A stretch of 64,000 bases of DNA from Bacteroidales bacterium (GTDB lineage Bacteria; Bacteroidota; Bacteroidia; Bacteroidales; UBA932): NCBI GenBank assembly GCA_024401695.1, contig JAKSKN010000003.1:62001-126000 (forward strand). Reading direction: 5' to 3'. The translations under genes were made by a program, and so were the position numbers. Every line of letters begins with the position of its first letter. The first letter of the stretch is position 1. Shown here piece after piece: positions 25,731 to 33,856 of the stretch. Under the pieces are notes generated by a model. It worked only from the letters and a program-made list of their open reading frames with translations, did no database searches and was not told the DNA's origin.

Positions 25731-27809
25731 ATGGCGGTACTTGAAAAAATACGCGTTAAGTTTGGCCTCGCGATCTCCATCATCATCGCGCTGGCCCTTT
25801 TGTCATTCATCATTGACCCGGGTACTCTTGAATCCGCTCTTCAGTCAATGTCCTCAAAGTACGATGTAGGTCGTATCGCAGGCAAGAGCGTCTCCTATAC
25901 TGATTTCCAGGAGGAGGTTGACAAATTCACCAGCATCAACGAGATCATGACCGGTTCTTCAGTTCAGAACGAGGATTCCCAGAAGCAGATTCGCAATGCA
26001 GCCTGGCAGAGCCTTCTCGACAAATTCATGTTTGTCAAGAATGCAAAGGCCGCAGGAATCAATGTCGGCGAAGACGAGATGATAGACCTCACCACAGGTG
26101 ACAACATCTCTCCGGTACTTCTCCAGATGGGTTTGTTCTCAGACGAGAACGGCTACTTCTCTTCAGAGGCACTCGTTGATTTCGTCCAGCAGATTGATGC
26201 TGACCAGACCGGACAGTACCGTACCCTCTGGAACTATCTCCAGAACACAATCTACACCCAGCAGAACTACACCAAGTACGGTGCGCTTTTCAATGCTGCA
26301 ACGAAATCAAACAATCTCCAGCTTGCAGAGGATATGGCATTCAATAACACAACTGCCGATTTCGACTACGTTATTGTCAGATATCCTGCCCAGAGAGACT
26401 CTTCAATCACCGTCACCACTGCCGATGTGAAGAAGTACTACAAGGCACACAAGAATTTCTTCAAGCAGGTAGCCAACCGCAACATCGAGTATGTTGTTTA
26501 TGAGGTTGTCCCTTCAGATGAAGACATCGCAGCAACCAACGAAGCTGTTGATGCCATCTATGACGAGTTCGCCACCACAGACAATATGAAGGCGTTCCTC
26601 CTCAAAAACTCAGACCGCGCACTCAACAACTATTGGTACAAGGCCGGTGAGCTCAAGACCATCAATGCCGATATCGATGCTCAGATCTTCGGCGGCAGCA
26701 ACGTCACTCCTGTCATCAAGAGCGGCAATACTTTCTATGCAGGCAGGGTTATGGATTCAGCAATGGTTTCCGACTCTGTTTACGTAAAGCACATCCTTCT
26801 CCAGGGTGCTGACGCAAAGAACACCGCAGACAGCCTCGTCAACGTCATCAAGAAGGGTGGAAACTTCGCAAATCTTGCCGCAACATATTCCGTTGACCAG
26901 AATACAGCCGACAACGGCGAACTCGGCAGCATCGGCTGGCTTACCCAGAGCCTTATGATCCCTGGTTTCGAGTCAACGATTTTTGCAAACGCAGGTGAAC
27001 CGTTCGTCCTTAACACACAGTACGGCACCCACGTGGTTCTCGTGTCCCAGAAGACCAAGCCGGTTGCCAAGAAGCAGGTTGCCCTCCTCGAGAAGACCGT
27101 TCTTGCAAGCAAGGAGACTTTCAACAATTACTATTCACAGGCAAACACCTTTGCAACTATTGCAAACGGCACATATGAAGGATACAAGAAGGCCCTTGAC
27201 TCAACAAAGGTTTACTCTCACGCCCTGACCATCACCGAGGCTACTGCCAATTACGGTGCAGTTGACCAGGCTAAGGAGGTTACCCGCTGGGCCTTCGATG
27301 CAAAGGTTGGCAAGGCATCCAACATCATCACCGTCAACAACAACTTCTTCTTCATCGCAGCAGTCAAGGAGGCTCACAATGAAGGTTATGCAACCATCAA
27401 GGAAGCAACCCCTTCAATCATCGAGACCCTTGCTACCGGGAAACAGCACGAACTTACCCTCGCTTCCGTCAAGGAGAAGGTCGCAGGCCTCGGCAGCCTC
27501 GAAGCCATTGCTGAAGAATTCAACACCACAGTTGAATCACGCGTGGGTGCATCCCTCAACGATTCTATGTATGAGCCTGTTCTCATCGGTCTCGTGAACG
27601 CAACTGAGGTAGGCAGCACAAGTGCTCCTGCAGATGGTATCCTCGGCGTATATGTCGCCAAGGTCAACGACAAGCAGACAGGTGCTTTCTACACAGAGGA
27701 AGATGCCAGGAACTATGCAGCCCAGAAGGCTCAGTACGCTGCGCAGCAGGTTATGCAGGTTATGGCCGAAAACGACGAGGTCATCGACCATCGCGAAAGG
27801 TTCTTCTAG
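25731..27809 (+). CDS. ppiD: PpiD/SurA-type peptidyl-prolyl isomerase and chaperone
   Basis: 692 residues. One N-terminal membrane anchor (LAISIIIALALLSFIIDPG), a SurA_N/PpiD helical chaperone region (to about 240), then a parvulin PPIC domain at about 345-445 (YVKHILLQGADAKN, NGELGSIGWLTQSLMIPGFE, THVVLVSQKTKP), and a long C-terminal chaperone part. It faces the periplasm and helps outer-membrane proteins fold. It is last in the envelope block and is ended by a strong hairpin. Many Bacteroidales have a CNNM/hemolysin gene between lptC and this gene; it is absent here. Confidence 0.88.
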   Translation: MAVLEKIRVKFGLAISIIIALALLSFIIDPGTLESALQSMSSKYDVGRIAGKSVSYTDFQEEVDKFTSINEIMTGSSVQNEDSQKQIRNAAWQSLLDKFMFVKNAKAAGINVGEDEMIDLTTGDNISPVLLQMGLFSDENGYFSSEALVDFVQQIDADQTGQYRTLWNYLQNTIYTQQNYTKYGALFNAATKSNNLQLAEDMAFNNTTADFDYVIVRYPAQRDSSITVTTADVKKYYKAHKNFFKQVANRNIEYVVYEVVPSDEDIAATNEAVDAIYDEFATTDNMKAFLLKNSDRALNNYWYKAGELKTINADIDAQIFGGSNVTPVIKSGNTFYAGRVMDSAMVSDSVYVKHILLQGADAKNTADSLVNVIKKGGNFANLAATYSVDQNTADNGELGSIGWLTQSLMIPGFESTIFANAGEPFVLNTQYGTHVVLVSQKTKPVAKKQVALLEKTVLASKETFNNYYSQANTFATIANGTYEGYKKALDSTKVYSHALTITEATANYGAVDQAKEVTRWAFDAKVGKASNIITVNNNFFFIAAVKEAHNEGYATIKEATPSIIETLATGKQHELTLASVKEKVAGLGSLEAIAEEFNTTVESRVGASLNDSMYEPVLIGLVNATEVGSTSAPADGILGVYVAKVNDKQTGAFYTEEDARNYAAQKAQYAAQQVMQVMAENDEVIDHRERFF

Positions 27810-27829
27810 CAGACAGTCGCAACGGAATA

Positions 27830-27864
27830 CAGAAAAGCCTGGCCAATTTGGTCAGGCTTTTCTG
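27830..27864. terminator. Strong bidirectional terminator between ppiD and the Rpn gene
   Basis: A 16-bp stem with one GU pair (27830-27845 with 27849-27864) and a 3-nt loop; the stem carries AAAA and TTTT on either side of a GCC/GGC core. It serves both ppiD and the convergent nuclease gene. Its right edge touches the start of the long repeat shared with 34174. Confidence 0.9.
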
Positions 27865-27888
27865 CGCTCGCGGTTTCGTAGTGAAAAC

Positions 27889-28821
27889 TCACAGAGCCTT
27901 GATCTGCTCGAGACTCAGGCCTGTGGCCTTTGAGATAATTTCGACGGAAACTCCCAGGGCCTTTAGATTTCTGGCAGCGTTTACGCGCTCCTCCTCTCTG
28001 CCTTCCTCTCTGCCTTCCTCTCTGCCCTGTGCCAGACCCTTCTCGAGGCCTTCGGCGGTGGCTTTCTCCATCGCGAAGTTCCATTGATTGCGGATGTCCC
28101 TTTCAGTAGTCATATATCTGGCGTAGTCTTTCTTTTCGGCTTTTGAGAGGGACTCGATCTGGACTGTCTCGAAAAGGTCGCGCATCTCTTGTGTGCTGAA
28201 CTCTTCCGGGCGAGATTCCAGCCGCCCCATCTCCTTCAGACAAAAGTACCACCTTTCGAGGTCATTGTCAATACTTTGCAGCGATTTTTTGAAACGGCCA
28301 AGTTCTACGAAGACAATATTGATGGCTTCGGAGAGCTTTTCGCCAGTGGTCTTTTCTCTCAGAGAGTAGAACGAACGGTACTCGTCCAGCCAGTGAGGAT
28401 TGTCCTCGTGCTCCAAAGCAAAGTGAATGAAAGCAACCACGTACCGTGGTGTCAGGTGGTACAACTCCGCGCCGGCCTCAACCTCTTCAAGAATAGGCAG
28501 GGTGGCGTAATAGACGGCCCTGTCCTTGAAGTCGTGCTGATCCCTGACCTGGACTTCGATAATCACCTCGTGACCGGTATCAAGCCGGCACCGAAGGTCC
28601 ATACGAGAGTTTCTGTTCTCGCGGCTGAACCCTGTTGTCTCAGGGCTCAGATACTCGAGGTCTGAGACCCGGATATCAGGAAGCATTCTGTTGAGCAGTG
28701 TGATGAGCACCCCCTTGTTCGCCCGTCTGCCGAATACACGCTTGAAGATGATGTCATCGGAGATGTCCAGAAACGGACCGATGGGGAAACTGTGATTCAA
28801 AATTGAAATGCCATTGTTCAT
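27889..28821 (-). CDS. Rpn-family PD-(D/E)XK nuclease / putative transposase, full-length copy
   Basis: 310 residues from the ATG at 28821. It belongs to the PD-(D/E)XK nuclease family transposase group (PF12784-like), related to the Rpn recombination-promoting nucleases. The start FPIGPFLDISDDIIFKRVFG is characteristic. The nuclease core is RMDLRCRLDTGHEVIIEVQV, with Asp, then ExQ. A helix DFKDRAVYYATLPI follows. The tail has REEG repeats from a 12-bp tandem unit (three copies). It is in a near-identical duplication with 34200-34994. Such genes are abundant and mobile in Bacteroidales; cut specificity is unknown. Confidence 0.88.
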   Translation of the reverse strand: MNNGISILNHSFPIGPFLDISDDIIFKRVFGRRANKGVLITLLNRMLPDIRVSDLEYLSPETTGFSRENRNSRMDLRCRLDTGHEVIIEVQVRDQHDFKDRAVYYATLPILEEVEAGAELYHLTPRYVVAFIHFALEHEDNPHWLDEYRSFYSLREKTTGEKLSEAINIVFVELGRFKKSLQSIDNDLERWYFCLKEMGRLESRPEEFSTQEMRDLFETVQIESLSKAEKKDYARYMTTERDIRNQWNFAMEKATAEGLEKGLAQGREEGREEGREEERVNAARNLKALGVSVEIISKATGLSLEQIKAL

Positions 28822-28950
28822 GATTCGAAAAAATAACAACGGCGGCAATGTAGCCCGGCTTTACGGAAAGTCAATGAAATCTAAAAAAAGAAATCAAGAA
28901 ATATATCTTTCCAGGGGTTCGCAAATAAATCTTATGACGATACCTCGTTC

Positions 28951-28971
28951 CCTTCGGCATTTTGCCGAAGG
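28951..28971. repeat. Hairpin at the right edge of Rpn module 1
   Basis: Perfect 9-bp stem CCTTCGGCA / TGCCGAAGG with loop TTT, followed by CAAGGCT. The same hairpin is at 35124-35144, and a variant with loop AAA is at 33920-33940. Confidence 0.85.
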
Positions 28972-29161
28972 CAAGGCTGTCAATTTGAGGGCATCTTCTC
29001 CGAATCACAAACAAGCCATCCATAGAAAAATCAAAAGCAAAATATTTGAAAATTCCGCACATTTTTCTTAGATTCGCTCTAATAAGACATCGAAAAATGT
29101 CGCGCCCAGCATCATATAGAGTCTCTATCTGTATCGTTGCCGCTTCCCTGATGTATAGACA

Positions 29162-29170
29162 GGGGGGGGG
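29162..29170. repeat. Poly-G tract (nine G)
   Basis: A homopolymer of nine G about 125 bp before the first gene of the surface operon. Tracts of this length slip during replication and often cause phase variation. Confidence 0.8.
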
Positions 29171-29214
29171 TAAATCTCTAATAATCAAATACTTATATTA
29201 ATACCACAGCGACC

Positions 29215-29261
29215 CTGACACCGGGGCCGCGGGATTCTCGCGTGCCCATCGGTGCCGTCAG
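29215..29261 (+). promoter_or_regulatory. Structured leader hairpin
   Basis: A 47-nt near-perfect hairpin built of paired blocks CTGAC/GTCAG, ACCG/CGGT, GGGC/GCCC and CGCG/CGCG around a 7-nt loop GGATTCT, with bulges T, AT and GCC on the 3' side. It is very GC-rich in an AT-rich region and lies 33 nt before the small-protein ATG. No T-run follows, so it is not an ordinary terminator. Confidence 0.6.
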
Positions 29262-29293
29262 TAGCAATAAGTAACACTAACGACATCTCAAAT

Positions 29294-29446
29294 ATGAAAG
29301 AATCCAAGACAATCATCCCACCGGAACGTTCGCCATACGTTCCAGCCGGCCTGAAGGTGATAGAGATCACCCCTCAGGGCATCCTGTGCGGCAGCGGCAA
29401 TTACCCGCCACAGTATCCGGGTAACGAATGGAGTCCTACCACTTAA
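29294..29446 (+). CDS. Small protein preceding the fimbrillin-like genes
   Basis: 50 residues, MKESKTIIPPERSPYVPAG to a C-terminus GNEWSPTT. It has no signal peptide. The layout (basic/proline-rich start, a hydrophobic strand LKVIEITPQGILC, then SGNYPPQYPGNEW) resembles short proteins found before fimbrillin and FISUMP lipoprotein genes in other Bacteroidales. The ATG at 29294 is preferred over 29252, which lies inside the leader hairpin. The stop is 19 bp before the fimbrillin-like gene. Function unknown; roles as a small secreted or regulatory peptide are only guesses. Confidence 0.6.
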   Translation: MKESKTIIPPERSPYVPAGLKVIEITPQGILCGSGNYPPQYPGNEWSPTT

Positions 29447-29465
29447 CAATCAAAACGGAAAGAAG

Positions 29466-30629
29466 ATGAAAAAGACATTATCAGCAATCTCAGCTCTCGC
29501 CGTTATGATTGGCCTGAGCACATCCTGCCAGAAGGAACTCGCCGGCGGGCAGGAACCTGCCGGAAACAAGCCGTTCACCATCACGGCCTCCATCGCCGAC
29601 AGCGGCACCAAGGTGTCGTACGCCGAGGACGGGACATCCCACGCACTCAAGCCTTCCTGGGTGGTGGGCGACGTCATCATCGGCTTTGACGGAGACGGCA
29701 ACACGTACGGCTACTCTGTCACCGAGGTCAACACCGAAACAAAGAAGGCAACGCTTGCAATCATCACGGAAGGTGGCAATGTAGGAAACAAAACGGAAAA
29801 TCCCGCCAACGGCACCAAGATGTATATGTTCTACGCCCCCGGCAAGACGCCGACGGACATCAGTGACAAGAGCCTCACGGTCAGCCTCGCAAGCCAGGAC
29901 AAGGATGTAGTGCCGGCCCTTATGATGGCCAGCGCCACAGTCGCGGACAACAGCCTGTCTCTCGAGTTCGAGAACAAGACTGCCATCATCGGTGTCAAGA
30001 CCCCTGTGATGGCAGTGGCGGGCAAGGCATACACCAGCCTCGCCCTCTCCGGCACCGGCATCAACACCGAAGTCGTATTCAGCCTCAGCGGAGAAACGCT
30101 CCAGGCCTCATACCAGACAGCAGGCACCATCACGAAGACCCTGAACTTTACCTCAGACGCATCTACACAGAAGGGCCCCGATGTAATCTACATCGTCGCC
30201 TGTCCTCTCGCGTCAGCCGCAGATCTGACCTTCACCTTCAACGGGAATGAGGAGTACTTCAAGGTCGCAGGCGCCACAATGGAGGCCGGCCACTATTATT
30301 ATATGACGCCGACCACAGCAAAGAAGTCCTTCGGCATCACAAAAACAGATGTCACTGTCACCGGCGGCTCATTCAAGGTGAAGAAGGGCGATGACGAGGT
30401 GACAAGCGCGCAGTGGGATGACACAATCAAGGTCGAAGTGACTGCTACGCCTTCGTACTACGCGGTCGACGAGATTAAGGTTTATAAGACAGGTGATACA
30501 TCAGTGACAGTCTCTGTCAACGCTGATGGCACGTTCACTATGCCTAAGTATGCCGTAACAATTGAGGTAACCTTTACTCCTGACGGTTCGGCGCCACCGA
30601 CCGAGATGCCTGAAACCATCGGACTCTAG
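29466..30629 (+). CDS. Fimbrillin-like lipoprotein
   Basis: 387 residues. Signal peptide and lipobox LSTSC (Cys21). Residues 30-290 have the Mfa-like/fimbrillin-family pattern: FTITASIADSGTKVSY, a GD-rich WVVGDVIIGFDGDG start of the first domain, and later YYYMTPTTAKKSFGIT. The C-terminus adds a beta-rich domain (about 295-375) with VTVTGGSFKVKKGDDEVTS and FTMPKYAVTIEVTFTPDG, similar to the InlB_B/MPKYAV repeat found in surface proteins. The purine-rich leader GGAAAGAAG precedes the ATG. It is probably surface-exposed, and cotranscribed with the small protein and the FISUMP gene. Confidence 0.8.
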   Translation: MKKTLSAISALAVMIGLSTSCQKELAGGQEPAGNKPFTITASIADSGTKVSYAEDGTSHALKPSWVVGDVIIGFDGDGNTYGYSVTEVNTETKKATLAIITEGGNVGNKTENPANGTKMYMFYAPGKTPTDISDKSLTVSLASQDKDVVPALMMASATVADNSLSLEFENKTAIIGVKTPVMAVAGKAYTSLALSGTGINTEVVFSLSGETLQASYQTAGTITKTLNFTSDASTQKGPDVIYIVACPLASAADLTFTFNGNEEYFKVAGATMEAGHYYYMTPTTAKKSFGITKTDVTVTGGSFKVKKGDDEVTSAQWDDTIKVEVTATPSYYAVDEIKVYKTGDTSVTVSVNADGTFTMPKYAVTIEVTFTPDGSAPPTEMPETIGL

Positions 30630-30689
30630 ACGGGAAGAGAATACAACGACAACAAGAAAGTAAAACAGAAACAAAACAAAATTAAAGAT

Positions 30690-32297
30690 ATGAAAACTCT
30701 CAAGACTATCATCTTTGCGTCCGCGGCTCTTATCGCGACGGTTGCGTGCACCAAGGAAGCGAATCCGAAAGAAAGCGTCCCGTCAGCACCCGGGACGATA
30801 GAAGTAAACGTCACCGCCCTCATAGGTGATCTGGCCCCGTCCGAGGGGACAAAGGCGACAATGGCCCCGGTAATCCGCCTGACCTGGGAGAATACTGACA
30901 AGGTGTACGCATACGATGCCACACAAAAGATAGGCGAGCTCACCGTAATCCCTGTCGAGGGAAATCTGAGTGCAAAACTATCCGGAGATATTAGTGCTCC
31001 TGCTGCAAATACAACCAAAATCACCCTCGTGTACTGCACAGGCACGACTCCGACAATGACAGACAACAAACTTTCCTTTGATCTAAGTACCCAGGCAGTA
31101 GAAGCAAACCCATTCGTGGTGTATGCGACACTTGATTACACCACCGGCCTGACAAGCATCACCGACAAGATAGTGCCGTTCAATTTCGCGACCTCCCTTA
31201 TGAGGGTGACGGTCACGGGGCTGGCGAATAAGGATATCACCAATGCCACCGTCAGCGGCGTGAACACCAAGTGCGAGTTGACTGTCAATGCTGACTCCGA
31301 GCCTGATATCGCAGGCACCACTCCCGGCACCATCACCAGAGCAGCCGATGGCATCACCAAGTCAGATGACGGACGCGCCGTGTTCAACGTAAGCGTCGCG
31401 GCAGAGGCAGAGAATACTAACAGGAAACTCACCATCAAGCAGGGGGATCTGATCTACGGCTCAGATCTTATGTCGGGAGAAATTGCCGCAGGCACGTCCA
31501 TCATCTCCGTCTATGCCCTGACCGAGCAGACGGGTTCAAGGGGCAAGATCAACGGCCACGACTATGTCTATGTCGCCGGCAAGAAATGGGCAACCCAGAA
31601 CCTTGCCATCTCCGATTCCGGCAAAGGCGCGTGGCTATCGGCCAAAGTCCCCGGAACCACCACCGACGTTGTAGTCGGCGACTACTTCCAGTGGGGAGTT
31701 TATCCGAATCACACCACTGCGGCAAACGGAGACCAGGGTCTGCTGACCTACACATCATTCGCTAATATGCAATGCGGCGGTACTGAAGATAAGTTCGAGT
31801 TCAAAACGGGCAACAAATTCGACAGCAAGAATACCGCACCATATGGAGGTTCGGCATACACCAAATACGTCGATGCCGACAAATCATACCGTCCGAATCT
31901 CGACATCAGCGACGACGTCGCCCACACCCTCTGGGGAGGCAGCTGGCGTATGCCGACATCGGACGAGTTCAAAGCACTGAAGGACGTCACCTATTGGAAC
32001 TGGGAAGATGTCGGATATTATGTTTATGCTCCTCAGTCCGGTGATGCAGGAAAGAAGAATAACGAAACTAGCAATACTTACAACAAGTCAGACGCTCTGT
32101 TGTTCTTCCCTGCTGCTGGCTACGGTAACAATGGTCTTCTCAGCAAAGCGGGTACGAACGGCTACTACTGGTCAAGTACTCTCTACTCTGGCAGTACAGA
32201 CAACGCGTACTACTTGTCCTTCCGCAGTGGCAATGTCAGTCCGCAGAGCAACTACAGCCGTTACGACGGCTTCTCCGTGCGTCCCCTCTCAGATTAA
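30690..32297 (+). CDS. Fimbrillin-like lipoprotein with C-terminal FISUMP domain (possible DGR target)
   Basis: 535 residues. Lipobox ATVAC (Cys20). The N-terminal half is fimbrillin-like (TWENTDKVYAYDATQKIG). From about 286 it is a FISUMP domain, related to the FGE/C-type-lectin-like fold: KKWATQNLAI, YFQWGVY, LWGGSWRMPTSDEF, LLFFPAAGYG, GYYWSST, and the end RYDGFSVRPLSD. The last 45 codons are rich in TAC, AGC, GAC and AAC at the sites where retroelement templates carry AAC. A GC-rich hairpin lies 15 bp after the stop. This matches the architecture of diversity-generating retroelement target proteins; the RT and template are not in the window. Confidence 0.82.
   Translation: MKTLKTIIFASAALIATVACTKEANPKESVPSAPGTIEVNVTALIGDLAPSEGTKATMAPVIRLTWENTDKVYAYDATQKIGELTVIPVEGNLSAKLSGDISAPAANTTKITLVYCTGTTPTMTDNKLSFDLSTQAVEANPFVVYATLDYTTGLTSITDKIVPFNFATSLMRVTVTGLANKDITNATVSGVNTKCELTVNADSEPDIAGTTPGTITRAADGITKSDDGRAVFNVSVAAEAENTNRKLTIKQGDLIYGSDLMSGEIAAGTSIISVYALTEQTGSRGKINGHDYVYVAGKKWATQNLAISDSGKGAWLSAKVPGTTTDVVVGDYFQWGVYPNHTTAANGDQGLLTYTSFANMQCGGTEDKFEFKTGNKFDSKNTAPYGGSAYTKYVDADKSYRPNLDISDDVAHTLWGGSWRMPTSDEFKALKDVTYWNWEDVGYYVYAPQSGDAGKKNNETSNTYNKSDALLFFPAAGYGNNGLLSKAGTNGYYWSSTLYSGSTDNAYYLSFRSGNVSPQSNYSRYDGFSVRPLSD
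32155..32294 (+). other. Putative DGR variable region at the FISUMP 3' end
   Basis: This covers the GYYWSST to GFSVRPLSD coding end. Codons at exposed positions are TAC TAC, AGT ACA GAC AAC, TAC TAC, AGC AAC TAC AGC and TAC GAC, all reachable from AAC by changes at A. Conserved framework codons (GGC TTC TCC GTG CGT CCC) lack A. The pattern is suggestive but unproven without a template repeat. Confidence 0.45.
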
Positions 32298-32312
32298 TAA
32301 AAATACAACTTT

Positions 32313-32339
32313 CCCAAGGCCTCCCAGTGAGGCCTCGGG
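32313..32339. terminator. GC-rich hairpin after the FISUMP gene
   Basis: AGGCCTC / GAGGCCT stem with loop CCAGT plus one C (32317-32323 with 32329-32335), extended by CCC/GGG around an A-C mismatch. It lies between the convergent FISUMP and hipA genes. The T-run is weak. It is either a terminator or the downstream hairpin that retroelement target sites need; half of it recurs at 35269-35279. Confidence 0.6.
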
Positions 32340-32343
32340 CTGT

Positions 32344-33465
32344 CTAAATCTTTACGATCTTTCCGGCATCAAGCAGTTCGTTACAGATGTCGTTTATTTC
32401 ATTGATGATTTCTATGCACCTCTTTTGCGGGATTCGAATTCCCGTTCCGGCAGATATGAGGTCATTGCGGGTCGGGGTTCCTATATACCTGACCGAGGTT
32501 GAATGCTCGCCACGGGTGCCGGCAGGTGAGTGTGTGATGTCGTATGCGGGAGCCAGGGACCACTTCCCGTCTTCGCACAGGAAGCTGAAATTCTTGGCGT
32601 GGTCGTCCTTGTTGTCGCAGATTACGTTGAACACCATCCGCTTGTACATCTGCTCCACCTGGGCGGGATCCTGCGTCAGGTAGCCCGTCAGCGCCAGCAG
32701 GTTCACGTAATCGATGCTCTGACTGCGGAAGTCGGACTGCAGTAGCGCGGCGGCTGTAAGCGTGTGGATGCGCCTGCCATCCTTAATGTCGAATCTCTTT
32801 ATGGCGAAATATCGGTTCTGCACCAGCTTTATTTCCGGTATGTCTATGCCGCATCGGCGCGCCGCATCCATATAGCGGTATTCCATCCTGCCGATATCGG
32901 TAGAGTCATAGGTGTGTCTGAACTTAACTATCCAGTCAGAGCCGTCAGAGGCCTTGAAGATAGCCTTTGGGCGCGCCCCTCCGGAATTGTTGCTGTTGTA
33001 GTATAGGAGAGAAGCGTCGGCGTCGCTCTTCTCAGAAAGAACATCCAGGGCCTTGCGCTGCAGTTCGTCAAAGTCGCTGTCTGTGATTGCCTCCACAGGG
33101 ATTGCTTTAACCTCGGGCTTGTAACAGAGCGCGCCCATTCCGGCGGAACCTACAAGGGAAATCCGTTGGAGAGGGGATAACCCGGCAAGCGAACTGCCCT
33201 CTCTGCGCAGCATCCTGTCCAGGAGATAGAGTCCGTAACCATCTGGCATACTGTCTTCAAAAGTCGCGAATCCGCCCCCGAAACTATTTTCCTTTGAGTA
33301 GATAAGACCGGTCTGAAGAGGCAGTTCCCAAGGGGAGATGGACCAGCCGTTATCAAGCCATTCACGGTCATACTCGAAGACGCACCTGTCTCTTTCCGGA
33401 GTCATCTGTATCGTGCCCACGGTCCTGCCGCCGAGCGACACGGTAATCTTCAGAATATCTCTCAT
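32344..33465 (-). CDS. hipA: HipA-like serine/threonine kinase toxin
   Basis: 373 residues. HipA kinases phosphorylate aminoacyl-tRNA synthetases such as GltX and stop growth. The N-terminal HipA_N part (GGRTVGTIQM, LSPLQRISLVGSAGMGAL) and the kinase core are both present. The P-loop-like part is GGARPKAIFK with IVKF; the catalytic loop is DNKDDHAKNFSFL (Asp288/Asp289, Lys291, Asn293 range), and the metal-binding site is LAPAYDI (about 304-310). It overlaps hipB by 4 bp (ATGA). It is shorter than E. coli HipA (440). A complete toxin-antitoxin pair is likely; the target is not shown by the sequence. Confidence 0.9.
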   Translation of the reverse strand: MRDILKITVSLGGRTVGTIQMTPERDRCVFEYDREWLDNGWSISPWELPLQTGLIYSKENSFGGGFATFEDSMPDGYGLYLLDRMLRREGSSLAGLSPLQRISLVGSAGMGALCYKPEVKAIPVEAITDSDFDELQRKALDVLSEKSDADASLLYYNSNNSGGARPKAIFKASDGSDWIVKFRHTYDSTDIGRMEYRYMDAARRCGIDIPEIKLVQNRYFAIKRFDIKDGRRIHTLTAAALLQSDFRSQSIDYVNLLALTGYLTQDPAQVEQMYKRMVFNVICDNKDDHAKNFSFLCEDGKWSLAPAYDITHSPAGTRGEHSTSVRYIGTPTRNDLISAGTGIRIPQKRCIEIINEINDICNELLDAGKIVKI

Positions 33466-33773
33466 CGCCCTTTCTGTCTGCCCTGGTTACGGTTAATCAC
33501 TTCCAGTTCCGCTCCAGTGATGTACTTGGATTTCCCGAGAATCGCGCTCATCTCCTCGAACCAATCAAACTCCACCACGATGCGGAGAAATGCCTCAAGC
33601 GAGATTTTTCCCTTGGTCTCGAAGCGCTCAAGGGTGGGTTCCGGGATGCCTGTATCCTCCGCGAGTCTGCGCCTGCTCATTCCCTTGTCCAGTCTGCGTT
33701 TGCGACAGTTCTCCGCAAGGATTACCGCCAAACGCTCTGGGGTCTTATTGAAAATATCAAAGCTATATTCCAT
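33462..33773 (-). CDS. hipB: HipB-like XRE antitoxin
   Basis: 103 residues with a helix-turn-helix of the XRE class (MSRRRLAEDTGIPEPTLERF) at about 32-51 and a short C-terminal tail (ELEVINRNQGRQKGR) that could insert into HipA. It is the upstream gene of the pair with ATGA overlap, the usual antitoxin-first order. It should bind and repress its own promoter; a -7 box lies 53 bp upstream at 33827-33834 in an AT-rich leader. Identity rests on partner and fold rather than on a family-specific motif. Confidence 0.85.
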   Translation of the reverse strand: MEYSFDIFNKTPERLAVILAENCRKRRLDKGMSRRRLAEDTGIPEPTLERFETKGKISLEAFLRIVVEFDWFEEMSAILGKSKYITGAELEVINRNQGRQKGR

Positions 33774-33826
33774 ATTATATTATGTGAAATAGGTGTAATT
33801 TTATTAAATAACATCTTATAATATGA

Positions 33827-33834
33827 CAAATATA
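33827..33834 (-). promoter_or_regulatory. -7 promoter element of hipBA
   Basis: TATATTTG on the minus strand is an exact TAnnTTTG match, 53 nt before hipB. The leader between them is very AT-rich and probably holds the HipB operator, though no clear palindrome was found. Confidence 0.6.
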
Positions 33835-33856
33835 GATAAATATTTTCAGATTAGAT

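Larger units (their letters stand above)
27863..28978. repeat. Long direct repeat, copy 1 (Rpn module)
   Basis: 1116 bp nearly identical to 34174-35151. It starts TGCGCTCGCGGTTTCGTAG and ends in a 9-bp hairpin plus CAAGGCT. It contains one complete Rpn-type gene and 157 bp upstream of it. Differences from copy 2 are a 126-bp block, one 12-bp unit and roughly ten substitutions. Confidence 0.92.
28979..29293 (+). other. Leader/promoter region of the surface operon
   Basis: No gene is supported here. The stretch runs from the end of the Rpn module to the small-protein ATG. It holds a run of nine G at 29162-29170, an AT-rich segment (29171-29205) in which no exact TAnnTTTG was seen, and a large hairpin at 29215-29261. 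It is probably the promoter and structured 5' leader of the downstream three-gene operon. Confidence 0.55.

Noticed and set aside
32344-33465. tRNA-like GATTCGAATTCC segment near 32431
   Set aside because: It lies inside hipA and no cloverleaf can be formed around it.
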